A DNA stretch of 64,000 nucleotides, taken from the NCBI GenBank assembly GCA_002840535.1, contig PHBH01000007.1:1-64000 (forward strand). The letters run 5' to 3'. Of this stretch, positions 16,007 through 27,049 are shown in pieces; the first letter of the stretch is position 1, and each line of letters starts with the position of its first letter. The translations under genes were made by a program, and so were the position numbers. Under the pieces are notes generated by a model. The model was given only the letters and a program-made list of their open reading frames with translations, did not search any database and had not been told where the DNA came from. The DNA is from Deltaproteobacteria bacterium HGW-Deltaproteobacteria-15 (lineage in GTDB: Bacteria; Desulfobacterota; DSM-4660; Desulfatiglandales; HGW-15).

Positions 16007-17761
16007 TTACAACCCTACATAGTCGTTTTCCCGAAAACGGTAATATCCTCTTTCTGTGATGCGGATGAAGGGTATGGCCGAAGTGGTGAGGACCATGAGG
16101 CTCAGGTGGGGGTATTCGAGATTCGATCCCAGTCCGTTCAACTCTTTTTGGAAGCGTTCGGCGCCTGCCGCAATTTCCCGTATGGGACGTTCAGAGAGAA
16201 AGCCAAGGACGCTGAAGGGGAGCTCCAGCCTCACTTCTCCTCGAACCGATACCGATGTGCCGCCCTGCATTTCAATGACCCGGTTGATCGCAACCTCCAG
16301 GTCAAGGTCATTAGTGCCTACTGCGACCAACCCCCCGGCTTCCCAGCAAAGGGTGGTAGCGGCGGCGCCCGCTTTTTGCCCCCAGCCTCTTACGAAACCG
16401 ACAAATCTTTCCCCCTTTCCCGTGACCCGCTCGATGAAAACAACCTTGAGCAGATCCTCTTCGGGCTTTGGTTCAAGCCATCCTCCGGCCTCGGTCGGTA
16501 TTGCTCTTCCCTCACGGGTTACAAGCCCTCCGGTCTGGATGTCCATCGTTCTCACGCCATTGGAGGATGTGGCGGCACTCGAGGGAACCTTCAGGTCTGA
16601 AGGGGACACCCGCGGTATCTTCACCGATTTGAAGAAATGAGCAGGATAGGGGATCCGGGGGATATCGATCGTTGTTGTCCCGTTCTCGGCAATAATCCGG
16701 CCCTCCGAGATGACCACATCCGGTTTCATCCTCCCTTTTTCCGGAAGGATAAGAATATCCGCAAAACGGTTTGGGGCAATGCCGCCTAGAATATGATCCA
16801 TTCCGAAATGCTGGGCCGGGTTGATGGTGACCATCTGAATGGTCTTCACAGGGTCGAGACCGATATCGACCGCCTTTTGCAGCACATCCACCAGATACCC
16901 GCTCTTGATGAGAAGGTCCGGGTTGGTTCCGTCAGTGACGAGGATCAGCCTTCTGAAGTCGATCTTGTCTTTTATCGGCAGCAGGATTTCCAGATCCCTG
17001 CGGATGTCTCCCTCCCTGACCATGACGTAATACCCGAGTTCAAGCCTGGAGAGCACGTCCTCGGAAGTAATCGATTCATGGCAGGAGAGCGCTCCTGCAG
17101 CGGCGTAGGCCGCCAGTTTTCTATCAAAGGCCCCGGCAGCGTGCCCCTGCACGGACTTTCCGGCATGAAGTGTCTCCTGCATGAGCTCGAGCACTCTGTT
17201 ATCGGAGGTGAGCACCACGCCTTGCCAATACGATTCCCCCAGTCCCACCACGATAGGATCGGCCAGAAGACGTTTGTGCTGCTCGGGCGAGATAAAGAGG
17301 GAGCGCAAGGCCGGGCTGAGCGTAACCATGGAGGGGATCGTGCAATAGAACTTGACCGGGCGATGACGAATCTGCCCCAGAAAAGCTTCCACTCCTTCGG
17401 CGCCGAGTGCGTAGCCGGAGCTTTCCAGTTCCGTGACAAAGGTGGTTGTGCCGCCCGGAATCGCGTAGAAGAGAAAATCCGCCATGTTCCAGTAACTGTC
17501 AAGATGGGTATGCGTATCCATGTACCCGGGCGCAATGGGCCGGCCGTCTGCTTCGATTACTTTGGTATTCTCCCCTATGGTGTGGTCGGCATCCGGTCCC
17601 ACGTAGGCGATCCACCTGTCCTTTACCGCCACCGAACGGCCGTCCACCATGCGGCCTGAATAGACATCCACCAAACATCCGTTCCGGATTACCAGATCGG
17701 CGGGCTCGTTTCCCAATGCTGTTTCCATTAGTCTGCGGTTGGGGGTGGTATGGGGAAGCAT
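16007..17761 (-). CDS. Adenine-deaminase-like amidohydrolase with altered active-site motifs
   Basis: 584 residues, full length for the Ade family, with an amidohydrolase barrel plus the Ade C-terminal domain. Metal-site segments are seen (DTHTHLDSYW, QGHAAG, LVTDGTN). The family normally has HVHIESS near the first site, CTDDRH near the last barrel strand and DSHN in the C-terminal domain. Here the last reads TTLCWEAGGL, with no equivalent. It should hydrolyse a cyclic amidine or amide, but adenine as substrate is doubtful. The ATG at 17761 is used; one at 17728 is a reasonable alternative. It is probably co-transcribed with the LysE-type exporter. Confidence 0.78.
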   Translation of the reverse strand: MLPHTTPNRRLMETALGNEPADLVIRNGCLVDVYSGRMVDGRSVAVKDRWIAYVGPDADHTIGENTKVIEADGRPIAPGYMDTHTHLDSYWNMADFLFYAIPGGTTTFVTELESSGYALGAEGVEAFLGQIRHRPVKFYCTIPSMVTLSPALRSLFISPEQHKRLLADPIVVGLGESYWQGVVLTSDNRVLELMQETLHAGKSVQGHAAGAFDRKLAAYAAAGALSCHESITSEDVLSRLELGYYVMVREGDIRRDLEILLPIKDKIDFRRLILVTDGTNPDLLIKSGYLVDVLQKAVDIGLDPVKTIQMVTINPAQHFGMDHILGGIAPNRFADILILPEKGRMKPDVVISEGRIIAENGTTTIDIPRIPYPAHFFKSVKIPRVSPSDLKVPSSAATSSNGVRTMDIQTGGLVTREGRAIPTEAGGWLEPKPEEDLLKVVFIERVTGKGERFVGFVRGWGQKAGAAATTLCWEAGGLVAVGTNDLDLEVAINRVIEMQGGTSVSVRGEVRLELPFSVLGFLSERPIREIAAGAERFQKELNGLGSNLEYPHLSLMVLTTSAIPFIRITERGYYRFRENDYVGL

Positions 17762-17787
17762 GAATGTAAGGGGTCTCCTTCCGGATT

Positions 17788-17960
17788 AAATATGCATAGC
17801 GCATAGAGCATGGCACAAAAACAATGCATGGCGCATAGAGCATAGCGAGGAAGAACCACACGGCACCTCAACGCCATGCTCTTTGCGCTATGCCCCATGC
17901 CGTCTTTTCAGATCTAGGTTTTGTCTGACGCTATGCCCTCTGCGCCATGCTCTCTGCGGT
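17788..17960. repeat. GCATAGAGCATAGCGC repeats
   Basis: Several tandem and inverted copies of CGCATAGAGCATGG-type sequence (for example about 17794-17812 and 17826-17846, and inverted copies in 17870-17960) fill the gap between the M16 peptidase and the amidohydrolase. A further copy lies at about 7530. No gene is present. Confidence 0.65.
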
Positions 17961-17963
17961 GTT

Positions 17964-20900
17964 TCACCGCAGGGGTATCTCTTTATAGGGCATGGAAAGC
18001 CTCTCGGCAAGTGCCTTCAGGGTCTGCTCAAGGGTTGCCTCGCCTCCGTCCCGGGTCCTGACAGGGGTCTCCTTGTCGGCGGCTATGAAGATCTTGAGGC
18101 GGGTCGGGACAAGGTATTTGCCTGCGAGCGAAAGGAGTTCTTCCCGCGTTGCTTCCATGTAAGAATCCTGAATTCTCGAGAGCGTATCCAATGGTTCTTT
18201 TCTCATGGTGTAGCGGCCGTATGCCTCTACGAGTGCCAGCGGAGTGTCCACGTTGAATACGAAACTGTTTAGAGCATCGAGCCGTTTTTGTTCTAGTTGA
18301 TCCCCTGGCACGTCCCTGCCGATTTCCTGCAACAAGGTGACGGTCTCCAGAATGGCCTCCGCAGTCTTGTCCGCTTTGCACCCGATGTACCCGATCAGCA
18401 GGCCGGCATTCCACTTGTACGTCTGGCCGAACCCTGCGGAGTAAACAAGACCTAAGTCATCCCTCAGCCGGGTGTACATAATGGAGTCGCTCCCTCCGAA
18501 GACGCTCGCCAGGAGGACGTTTTTCCAGAAATCCGGATGGGTGCGTTTCATGCCGGGAAGAGCCATGAAGACCTGGGACTGGACCTGCCCGGGCTTGTGG
18601 ATCAGAGCGAGAACAGGAGGAGTGGCGGGTGGATCGCCGATCTCCCTGACAGGCGGTTCCGTTTGCGGCAGAACGCGAAATAGCCCTGCCAGTGAATGCA
18701 CAACTTCATCCCTGTCGATGTCTCCTGAAACACAGGCGACCATGTTCGAAGGGACGAAGTATTTCTTCAGGAAGGACTCGAGATCCTTTTGGCCGAGCCG
18801 TGGAATGCTCTCCATTCCCTGCAACGGATCCCGGCCGTAAGGGTGCCCGTTGAAATGCCAGATCGTCCCTTCGCGAACCGCCACAGCGTGGGCATCCCCG
18901 CCCTGCCGCCTCAGCGCAGTAAGGGACTGTTCCTTCACGACCTCGAGAATCCTGGGGTCGAATGCGGGTTGTGTCAGGACCTGCTGCAGCAGCGCGAGCC
19001 CTCTATGCCAGTCCTCCTTCATGACCGAGAGGCGAATCGCGGCCTCCTCCTCGCCGACCGAGACGGTCAAATGAATAGCGTTCTCATCGAGTATGTTTGC
19101 AAGTTGTAGAGGAGGCTGTTTCCTGGTGCCACCCCTGACGAGGGTTCCGCTCAGGACCTGAGACAAACCCATCTTTTCGTCTCCGACATCCACTGCACCG
19201 GCCTTTACGAAAATAGTCAAATCGATGAGAGGGATCTCCCGGTCAGGGAGATAGAAGAGCGGCACTCCTCCTGCATTGGCGCTCTCCACGTCAGGATAGG
19301 AGATCTTGGCCGGCTTTCGATCAAAAGAGAGCGGATGTTTCCATCCCGGGGGAGTCGGATGTTCGGAGTGGTTGGCAAGAGATCGCGGTTTTTCCATCTT
19401 TGCTGCTGCGGAGCTTCCGACGGAACGTTCCTCGATGTAAGGCTCAGCAGGAAGCTCCGAGTCGCCTCCCGGAACCACATACACGCTCGTCATGTTCTCC
19501 TTCCTGAGGTACCTGGCGGCAACACGCATCACCTCCCCGGCCGTTACCCTCCCGAGCTTTTCCAGGTAGGTGAACATGTACTTCCAGCCGATCAATACTT
19601 CAAGGGTAGCGAGTGTTCCGGCGAGATCGTCATTCTCGCGCAGTCTCTCCAGAAACTCGCGATGGTTGAGCTTCTTGATTCGCTCCAGTTCCTTCTCCGA
19701 AACCGGAGACTTTCTGAGCTTGCCAGCCTCCTCAAGAAGCAGTGTTTCCAGTTCCACGCAGGCGTTCAGGTAGGCTGCCCGCTGCTCCTCCTCGGAGAGA
19801 CCCCCTTTCCGGATCTCTTCAGGTTCAACAGGGGAACCCCCCAGGATGAACATGCCTCCGTAACGGCTGTCCGGGTGGGAGCCCCATGCGGAAACGGCCA
19901 GACCCTTCTCGACGATTTCCTGGGTGAGCCTGGCGGAACGGCCATGACTAAGAACCATGGAGAGGACGTCCAAGGCGTAGAATTCGTCTGTTCCAAGTGC
20001 GGCGGCGTGAAAGCCGAGAAGAACCACCGGGGTGCGCGCACCTTTCAGGTAGCGCACACTCATCCGCTGCCCCTGTTGAGCGGGTTCCTGGGTGACCGTT
20101 TCGGGTGCGCTCCGTCCCTGCGGGTATCTCTCGAAATAGGTTTCAGCCCATCTCCGAGCATTTTCGAGGGTTATGTCGCCAACGAGGACACAGACAGCAT
20201 TGTTAGGCGTATAATGCTTCTTGTGGAATTCTATGGCATCGGTCGTGCTGTATTTTTCCATGTCGGATTTCCACCCGATGGTGGGGTTGCCATAGGGATG
20301 AGCCCTGTACGCGGTAGCATTCAGCTCGAGCCATGCGGCGCCCTGGGGGTTATTCAGGTGGCGAAACGCCCATTCGCGTTGGACGACCTCTTTTTCCACG
20401 TAGAATTCCCGCCAGGAGGGCTCAAAAATCTGCTCGCTCATGATGGAGAACCACTGTTCCACCATGTCGGAAGGAACGGATGCCGTGTACTGGGTCTGGT
20501 CCTTGCCCGTGAAGGCATTTACACCGACTGCCCCATTCCTTGCCAACTGGGAGGAAAGTGCCTGGGGAACATAAATGCTCTGCACCTCCCTCCGCAACTC
20601 CTCCATCTCGGCAGATTTTTTCCTGATGAGCTCGCGGTCCGGATTCCGCTTCCGCTCTTCTGCGGAGATTGCCTGGTAAGCGGATTCAATCTTTGCTTGC
20701 AGATCCCGATCCTTCTCCCGGTCGATCGTGCCAAAATTGGCGGTGCCTTTGAACATCATGTGTTCCAGCAGGTGGGCAATTCCGGTCTTTCCCTGTTCCT
20801 CCAGAGCAGACCCGGCCCTAATTGCAAGACGGCATGCGACCTGAGGGGTCGTGTGCCGTTCGACCACGAGAAAAAGCATGCCGTTCTTTAGTCTGAATTC

Positions 20901-21014
20901 CTTGACGTCGATCTTCGGACTACTACCTTCGGACTGCCCCAGGCATGCTGCAGGCAATGCAAAAAGGATGAGAAACGCCAGAAAATAGAAGAAGCCGTTT
21001 CTGAATGCACGCAC
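17964..21014 (-). CDS. M16 family zinc metallopeptidase, two-domain, exported
   Basis: 1016 residues with an N-terminal signal sequence (hydrophobic to about residue 25), so the enzyme should be periplasmic or membrane-bound. The inverted zinc motif is HLLEH at 81-85, with a downstream Glu in the EKEVVQREW helix. The N-terminal half is catalytic. The C-terminal half (about 560 on) repeats the fold without HxxEH, as in pitrilysin-type and PqqL-like proteins. A charged, probably coiled insertion (about 98-155, rich in Glu, Lys and Arg) follows the zinc motif. It degrades peptides; the natural substrate is unknown. Confidence 0.92.
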   Translation of the reverse strand: MRAFRNGFFYFLAFLILFALPAACLGQSEGSSPKIDVKEFRLKNGMLFLVVERHTTPQVACRLAIRAGSALEEQGKTGIAHLLEHMMFKGTANFGTIDREKDRDLQAKIESAYQAISAEERKRNPDRELIRKKSAEMEELRREVQSIYVPQALSSQLARNGAVGVNAFTGKDQTQYTASVPSDMVEQWFSIMSEQIFEPSWREFYVEKEVVQREWAFRHLNNPQGAAWLELNATAYRAHPYGNPTIGWKSDMEKYSTTDAIEFHKKHYTPNNAVCVLVGDITLENARRWAETYFERYPQGRSAPETVTQEPAQQGQRMSVRYLKGARTPVVLLGFHAAALGTDEFYALDVLSMVLSHGRSARLTQEIVEKGLAVSAWGSHPDSRYGGMFILGGSPVEPEEIRKGGLSEEEQRAAYLNACVELETLLLEEAGKLRKSPVSEKELERIKKLNHREFLERLRENDDLAGTLATLEVLIGWKYMFTYLEKLGRVTAGEVMRVAARYLRKENMTSVYVVPGGDSELPAEPYIEERSVGSSAAAKMEKPRSLANHSEHPTPPGWKHPLSFDRKPAKISYPDVESANAGGVPLFYLPDREIPLIDLTIFVKAGAVDVGDEKMGLSQVLSGTLVRGGTRKQPPLQLANILDENAIHLTVSVGEEEAAIRLSVMKEDWHRGLALLQQVLTQPAFDPRILEVVKEQSLTALRRQGGDAHAVAVREGTIWHFNGHPYGRDPLQGMESIPRLGQKDLESFLKKYFVPSNMVACVSGDIDRDEVVHSLAGLFRVLPQTEPPVREIGDPPATPPVLALIHKPGQVQSQVFMALPGMKRTHPDFWKNVLLASVFGGSDSIMYTRLRDDLGLVYSAGFGQTYKWNAGLLIGYIGCKADKTAEAILETVTLLQEIGRDVPGDQLEQKRLDALNSFVFNVDTPLALVEAYGRYTMRKEPLDTLSRIQDSYMEATREELLSLAGKYLVPTRLKIFIAADKETPVRTRDGGEATLEQTLKALAERLSMPYKEIPLR

Positions 21015-21068
21015 TATCGTTTACCTCCTGATAAACGCATATTAGCCGGCCATGACTGCTGTTTCAAC

Positions 21069-21090
21069 ATTCGTACGCGATTCGTACGCG
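21069..21090. promoter_or_regulatory. Two tandem 11-bp repeats upstream of the M16 gene
   Basis: ATTCGTACGCG occurs twice back to back (21069-21079 and 21080-21090), each with a CGTACG palindrome at its centre. Spacing of one helical turn suggests a regulator-binding site for the divergent M16 and PilZ-like genes. Confidence 0.35.
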
Positions 21091-21191
21091 TCAATACAAT
21101 GCAGTCAGACCTTTTTGGCTGCAATTCTACTCAGTCTGCACTTTCTGTCCCATCAAATTATGCAAAGTTGAGCTAAGTTATAAAAAAGTCA

Positions 21192-21220
21192 TTGACAAAT
21201 ATGACGAAATATGCATTATT
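21192..21220 (+). promoter_or_regulatory. Promoter for the PilZ-like gene
   Basis: TTGACA at 21192-21197, then 16-17 bases to CATTAT/ATTATT (21214-21220), in an AT-rich stretch. The coding start is about 110 bases downstream. Confidence 0.4.
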
Positions 21221-21329
21221 CGACTAAATTTGCCCGTACAGTCCATAGCCGGGACTTTGTCATCGCAAGGGTAGACACTTCCGCCAGCCTTGGGGCGCGA
21301 GAAGTTCATCTGCTGAAGTGGAGGAGGGC

Positions 21330-21710
21330 ATGGAGCGTAACGCAGTGACAAACGCTTGGAAGGAGAGAAGATCCGAACCGCGAACGAAAGTCGATCAGTA
21401 TCATAGCGCCGAATTTGTCTTCGAAGGAAGCGAGCTCCATTACCAGTTCAGAATCTGGGATACGGCATCTTCTTCCATGTGTGTCCTGGTTAAGGAAAAC
21501 TCAGAAGTGCTTCCCCTCTTGAAGGTGGGCGATACCCTGAAGGTTAAATACTATTCGAGCAACTCCCAGTGCCCTTCGGAGACCCTGCAGACAATTATTC
21601 GACATGTCACGAGAAACGATCAGGGACGGTTCAAAGGCCACTATCTGGTGGGGCTTGAGATTTTCCCCGGCATCCGTGATACGGAAGCGCAGCAAGAGTC
21701 TGAGAATTGA
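21330..21710 (+). CDS. PilZ-like domain protein
   Basis: 126 residues from the ATG at 21330, which follows a strong GGAGGAGGG; the GTG at 21318 overlaps that site. The arrangement fits a PilZ domain: an N-terminal Arg-rich KERRSEPR, a six-strand-like body and a closing HYLVGLEIF. Where PilZ has D/NxSxxG, this one shows DTASSSMC, so c-di-GMP binding may be weak or absent. It is a small cytoplasmic protein with no partner domain. It may modulate pili or secretion, both of which are encoded in the window. The family call is moderate. Confidence 0.6.
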   Translation: MERNAVTNAWKERRSEPRTKVDQYHSAEFVFEGSELHYQFRIWDTASSSMCVLVKENSEVLPLLKVGDTLKVKYYSSNSQCPSETLQTIIRHVTRNDQGRFKGHYLVGLEIFPGIRDTEAQQESEN

Positions 21711-21733
21711 TCGTTGAGAAAGGAGTTGTGCTC

Positions 21734-22027
21734 CTAAAAAGGCTTACCACCGTTCACGTGATTTCGTAAGACGGGCGAGCACCGAAATGTTACCACTCGT
21801 CTCGCACTCAGCATCAGGTCCTCGCCAGTGGCGGGATTCCTACCCTTTCGAGACTTCTTCGTATTGACGCAGAACTTTCCGAAGCCACTGATGAGTACAT
21901 CCTCACCGGTTTCAAGTGCCTTTTTTATCGCCTCCAGAACGAACTCGACCAACTGGGCGGACTTTGTCTGGGGAAGATCGAGCTTCTCTTGAACGGAATG
22001 GATGATCTGATCTTTTGTCAGTGTCAT
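21734..22027 (-). CDS. IHF/HU-family DNA-bending protein
   Basis: 97 residues, normal length. It has the start TKDQIIHSVQEKLDLPQTKS, the ISGFGKF turn and the DNA-wrapping arm with GRNPATGE. It should dimerise and bend DNA as a nucleoid protein. Length and the extended C-terminal helix lean to IHF-alpha over HU. It is monocistronic and divergent from groESL. Confidence 0.92.
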   Translation of the reverse strand: MTLTKDQIIHSVQEKLDLPQTKSAQLVEFVLEAIKKALETGEDVLISGFGKFCVNTKKSRKGRNPATGEDLMLSARRVVTFRCSPVLRNHVNGGKPF

Positions 22028-22249
22028 GGATTCGGCTCCTGAAAGGTTCGCAAAAAAAGCTGGCTGCGCAAACGAACGAATTCTTACCTTCTGCTCATCT
22101 GTTTGTCAAGCAATTATCGAAGCATGGGCTGGCTCGCGTCTATGACTGCGTCCGGCAAGAAGATCATACGGATGAAGGAAATGTATTCTCGAATCTGTAG
22201 GACCGATGAGAAACGCTTCGCAGGACAGATCCAACAAAGTCCCGGAGGC

Positions 22250-22288
22250 TTGACAAGATTGAAATTGTGCTTATTTTGATCCCATTTA
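22250..22288 (+). promoter_or_regulatory. groESL promoter region
   Basis: A vegetative-type TTGACA (22250-22255) with TATTTT (22272-22277) at 16-base spacing is visible. Overlapping it is a heat-shock-like pair, TTGAAA (22259-22264) and CCCATTTA (22281-22288), also with 16 bases between. No CIRCE inverted repeat was seen in 22028-22405, so sigma-32-like control is more likely than HrcA. Confidence 0.45.
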
Positions 22289-22405
22289 TTATTGGTAAGC
22301 AAAATCAGCCATTTATGTGGAGTCAGTCTTTTCCCCGATGAGTTTCATGTGAATACCGCAGGATTTTACCTGCATTTTTTCAGATAAAAACAGGGAGGCT
22401 CTAAT

Positions 22406-22696
22406 ATGAAGATCAGACCGTTGAACGACAGGGTGCTGGTTCTCAGGACGGATCAGGAGGAGAAAACAAAAGGCGGGATCATCATCCCCGACACGGCAAA
22501 GGAAAAACCGCAGGAAGGAAAGGTTGTGGCGGTAGGGTCGGGGAAAACCGACGAAAAGGGGGAGAGAATCCCTCTGGAAGTGAAGGAGGGGGATCGCGTC
22601 CTTTTCGGCAAGTATTCAGGGAGCGAGATCAAGGTGGACGGAGTCGAGCATCTGATCATGAGAGAGGACGACATCCTCGCAATCATAGAGAAATAA
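22406..22696 (+). CDS. groES: Co-chaperonin GroES
   Basis: 96 residues, full length: [11 protein letters not shown] start, mobile loop [18 protein letters not shown], and the closing [10 protein letters not shown]. It forms the heptameric lid on GroEL. A GGGAGG site lies nine bases before the ATG. groEL follows after 16 bp in one operon. Confidence 0.98.
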   Translation: MKIRPLNDRVLVLRTDQEEKTKGGIIIPDTAKEKPQEGKVVAVGSGKTDEKGERIPLEVKEGDRVLFGKYSGSEIKVDGVEHLIMREDDILAIIEK

Positions 22697-22700
22697 ATGA

Positions 22701-24338
<1,638 letters not shown>

Positions 24339-24348
24339 GGTTGAGGAC

Positions 24349-24389
24349 GCAGGTGAACCGGGCAGGAAACGGTTGCCCGGTTCACCTGC
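24349..24389. terminator. Perfect 15-bp inverted repeat between groEL and marC
   Basis: GCAGGTGAACCGGGC (24349-24363) and its exact complement (24375-24389) enclose an 11-base loop. It lies 11 bp after the groEL stop and 47 bp from the convergent marC stop, so it could serve both. There is no long T run, so termination may depend on the stem or on Rho. Confidence 0.6.
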
Positions 24390-24435
24390 AGAAAATTCCG
24401 CACATTTCCCTCCTGCTGATGCGCATTGAAGCGAG

Positions 24436-25047
24436 TTAGAAGATCTGCTGAAGTCCGTTCACCATGAACTGGACGGCAATCACTGCAAGCAGCAGACCCA
24501 TGAGGCGGGACACCACTCGGACCCCACTCACGCCCATGGCCTTGTGGATCCATTCTCCGAATCGAAACACGGTATAAGTGATCAGACAGGCAGTAATCAC
24601 GGCCAGGAGGAGAAAGCCTATCTGTATCTCTCCCTGCCTCCATACCAGAACAGCGGTAATCGCACCGGGGCCTGCCATGAACGGTATGGCCAGGGGAACC
24701 AGTGCCGCATTGTCTTTGGAGATGCCCTCCTGTTCTTCCTCTTCAGATGTTTTGATCCCGATGGGGATCAGTGCCAGCATCTGCAGGGCGTAGATCAGGA
24801 AAATGGCGCCTCCTGCCAGCTGAAACGCAGGCAAGGTGATGCTGAACATTCGAAGCAGGTAATCCCCTGTCAATCCGAAAAAAATCAAAATGGCGCATGC
24901 GGCGGCAGAGGCTGTGAATGCCATCCTGTTTCTCTCTATGGGGGTATGCTGCCTGGTGAAGAGAATGAAGAAGGGGAGATTGCCCATGGGGTCCATGATT
25001 ATCAGAAGCGTGATCAGGACTGTGAGAAACGAGTGCAGGGATTCCAT
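24436..25047 (-). CDS. MarC family integral membrane protein
   Basis: 203 residues with about six membrane segments and the family's two signature stretches, IIMDPMGNLPFFILFT near residue 17 and VPLAIPFMAGPGAI near 117. A charged Glu-rich loop (SEEEEQEG) lies before the second. It is an inner-membrane protein of unknown transport role; the original link to multiple antibiotic resistance was not upheld. It is convergent with groEL. Confidence 0.92.
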   Translation of the reverse strand: MESLHSFLTVLITLLIIMDPMGNLPFFILFTRQHTPIERNRMAFTASAAACAILIFFGLTGDYLLRMFSITLPAFQLAGGAIFLIYALQMLALIPIGIKTSEEEEQEGISKDNAALVPLAIPFMAGPGAITAVLVWRQGEIQIGFLLLAVITACLITYTVFRFGEWIHKAMGVSGVRVVSRLMGLLLAVIAVQFMVNGLQQIF

Positions 25048-25162
25048 AGCCGATGCCCTAACAGGTTGCTGAACAAATTCTCATTTCTGATGGAATTAAC
25101 TAACAATAATAGTGTAGAAGTCAATAGAACGGCGATTCAGAACAAAGCAATAGGAGACTGGT

Positions 25163-25927
25163 ATGAAGGGGGAACGATCTTGCCTCCTGGCCCCCATAGT
25201 GATGGCAGCGCTTCTGTCAGGTTATGCTTTTGCGAACGAGGGGCTGATGAAAGACTTTGTGCTGTTTGACAGGGTATTTATTCCGCCTCTGGCACTGACC
25301 AATCAGGGAAAGGTCACCCCTTCGAAAAAAGCCATGGAAGCTCTGAAGACGCAATGGGCGCAATTCAAGAAGAACCATTACAGCGCAAGGTCAGAAGACC
25401 CCATGTGGAAACAGGATCTGGACAAAATGGAATCCAAGATTCTCGAGGCGGAACAGATTGTCCTTTCCGAGAAGAACCTCATGGAAGCGCACGAGATCCT
25501 CGAAACCATCCGCTTTGCGCTCAAGGCTGCGAGAAGCAGAAACGGGATCGACTACTATATTGATTATCTGTCCGAGTTCCACGAACACCTGGAAGCCATT
25601 ATTCATGTGGCCAATGAACGAGATGCGGGATCACTTTCGGACAAGGACATTAAATTTATCGCAGGAGAGTGCGAAGAAGGACTCAGGATATGGTCCCAGG
25701 TTCAGAATCGGGCTTTTGACAAGGGGCTCTTCGGTTTTTCGGACAAGCAGGAGGCTCGCAGGAAAGAATTGCTGCAAAGAGAGGCACAGGCCCTCTCCAA
25801 CCTGCAAAGGGCTCTGGAAGGCGATGACAGGATGCTGATCATCAAGTCCGCGAAAGAGATCAGGCCGCATTACTCTCAGCTGTACATGCTCTTTGGGGAC
25901 TTCCGGCAGTTCGGCGACCCCCGGTGA
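25163..25927 (+). CDS. Helical periplasmic protein of unknown function
   Basis: 254 residues. A Sec signal peptide covers residues 1-25 (cleavage near YAFA-NEG). The mature part is nearly all amphipathic helix, rich in Glu, Lys and Gln, resembling four-helix-bundle periplasmic proteins. There is no CxxCH haem motif or metal-binding cluster. I do not recognise the family. It is monocistronic, convergent with hisC with a 2-bp gap between stops, so any terminator must lie inside a coding region. Confidence 0.7.
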   Translation: MKGERSCLLAPIVMAALLSGYAFANEGLMKDFVLFDRVFIPPLALTNQGKVTPSKKAMEALKTQWAQFKKNHYSARSEDPMWKQDLDKMESKILEAEQIVLSEKNLMEAHEILETIRFALKAARSRNGIDYYIDYLSEFHEHLEAIIHVANERDAGSLSDKDIKFIAGECEEGLRIWSQVQNRAFDKGLFGFSDKQEARRKELLQREAQALSNLQRALEGDDRMLIIKSAKEIRPHYSQLYMLFGDFRQFGDPR

Positions 25928-25929
25928 AG

Positions 25930-27009
25930 TCAGAGAGAACTCTTGATGGCATCGAGGAGAGTTTCCATATCCTCGTCGGTCCCGATGGTGATCCTCACAA
26001 AGTCCTCGATGCCTTTCATATCGAAATGCCTGACCAGAATCCCCTTTTCCCTGAGCGTCTGATAGACGTGCAGACCCGCGATCCCCTTTTTTGTCGCAAA
26101 GACGAAATTGGCCTTGGACGGCAGCACAAGCCAGCCCATCTCCTGGAGCCTTTGGGAGAAACGCTCTCTCGTGAGGACAATCTTCTCCCTCATTGCCCTG
26201 TAATAGGATTCGTCCGAAAGGGCGATCTCACCGATCATCTGCGTGAGCGTATCCACCGGATAGGAGTTGAAGGAGTCCTTTACCGTGAATAGCGCTTCAA
26301 TCAGGGAGGAATGGGCGATGACGAAGCCCAGTCTCAGTCCGGCCAGTGACATGCTTTTTGAGAAAGTTCTGATCACGACCAGGTTCCTGTGCGCATTCAG
26401 CAGTCCCAGCGCACTTTCCGCACCGAAATCCACATAAGCTTCATCCACGATGACCGCGTTCTCTTGCGGATAACGGCAGAGAAGAGACTCCATTCGTTCC
26501 AATGGAAGGCTGATTCCGGTTGGAGCATTCGGATTTGCGAAAATGATGCCGCATGAATCCGTCCTGAGGAAGGGTTCCACTTCCACAACATAGCCCTCCC
26601 CCAAGGAGACCTTTTCATAGGGGAGATCATAGAAGTTGCAATATACCGGGTAAAAGCTGTACGTGAATTCCGGGAAGAGGACCTTTCCGCGAGCGGCGTC
26701 GAAAAAGGCGTAGAAACAGAAGGAGAGGGCTTCGTCGGAACCGTTTGCCACAAACACCTGATCCGTCTCCACCCCGCAAACCTGCGCGACCTTTTCCCTG
26801 AGCCTTTTCGCCCGGGGATCGGGATAGAGCCTGAGCCGCTTGTACTCAAATTCGCGAAGGGCGGTACCGACGAGAGGGCTGGGGGGATAAGGGCTCTCGT
26901 TGGTGTTGAGCTTGATGTACCTCCGATCCTGAGGCTGCTCCCCCGGTACATAAGCCTTCAGTGTCTTGAGTCTTCCGGAAAACATAGCGTTCTTCCCCGT
27001 TCTTTCCAT
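25930..27009 (-). CDS. hisC: Histidinol-phosphate aminotransferase
   Basis: A 359-residue class I/II PLP enzyme that converts imidazole acetol-phosphate to histidinol-phosphate. It shows the NTNESPYPPSP substrate-loop start, ANPNAPTG, AYVDF (cofactor Asp) and the PLP lysine in RTFSKSMSLAGLRLG. It stands alone, not in a his operon, and is divergent from the KamA/ATP-grasp cluster. HisC-like enzymes also act on aromatic or phosphonate substrates, so a role beside that cluster is possible. Confidence 0.88.
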   Translation of the reverse strand: MERTGKNAMFSGRLKTLKAYVPGEQPQDRRYIKLNTNESPYPPSPLVGTALREFEYKRLRLYPDPRAKRLREKVAQVCGVETDQVFVANGSDEALSFCFYAFFDAARGKVLFPEFTYSFYPVYCNFYDLPYEKVSLGEGYVVEVEPFLRTDSCGIIFANPNAPTGISLPLERMESLLCRYPQENAVIVDEAYVDFGAESALGLLNAHRNLVVIRTFSKSMSLAGLRLGFVIAHSSLIEALFTVKDSFNSYPVDTLTQMIGEIALSDESYYRAMREKIVLTRERFSQRLQEMGWLVLPSKANFVFATKKGIAGLHVYQTLREKGILVRHFDMKGIEDFVRITIGTDEDMETLLDAIKSSL

Positions 27010-27049
27010 GCAGCGATTTCGGGATTATAGGGTAGCCCCGATGCAGGAT

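Noticed and set aside
22028..22405. CIRCE operator for HrcA before groESL
   Set aside because: No TTAGCACTC-N9-GAGTGCTAA inverted repeat is present in the gap.
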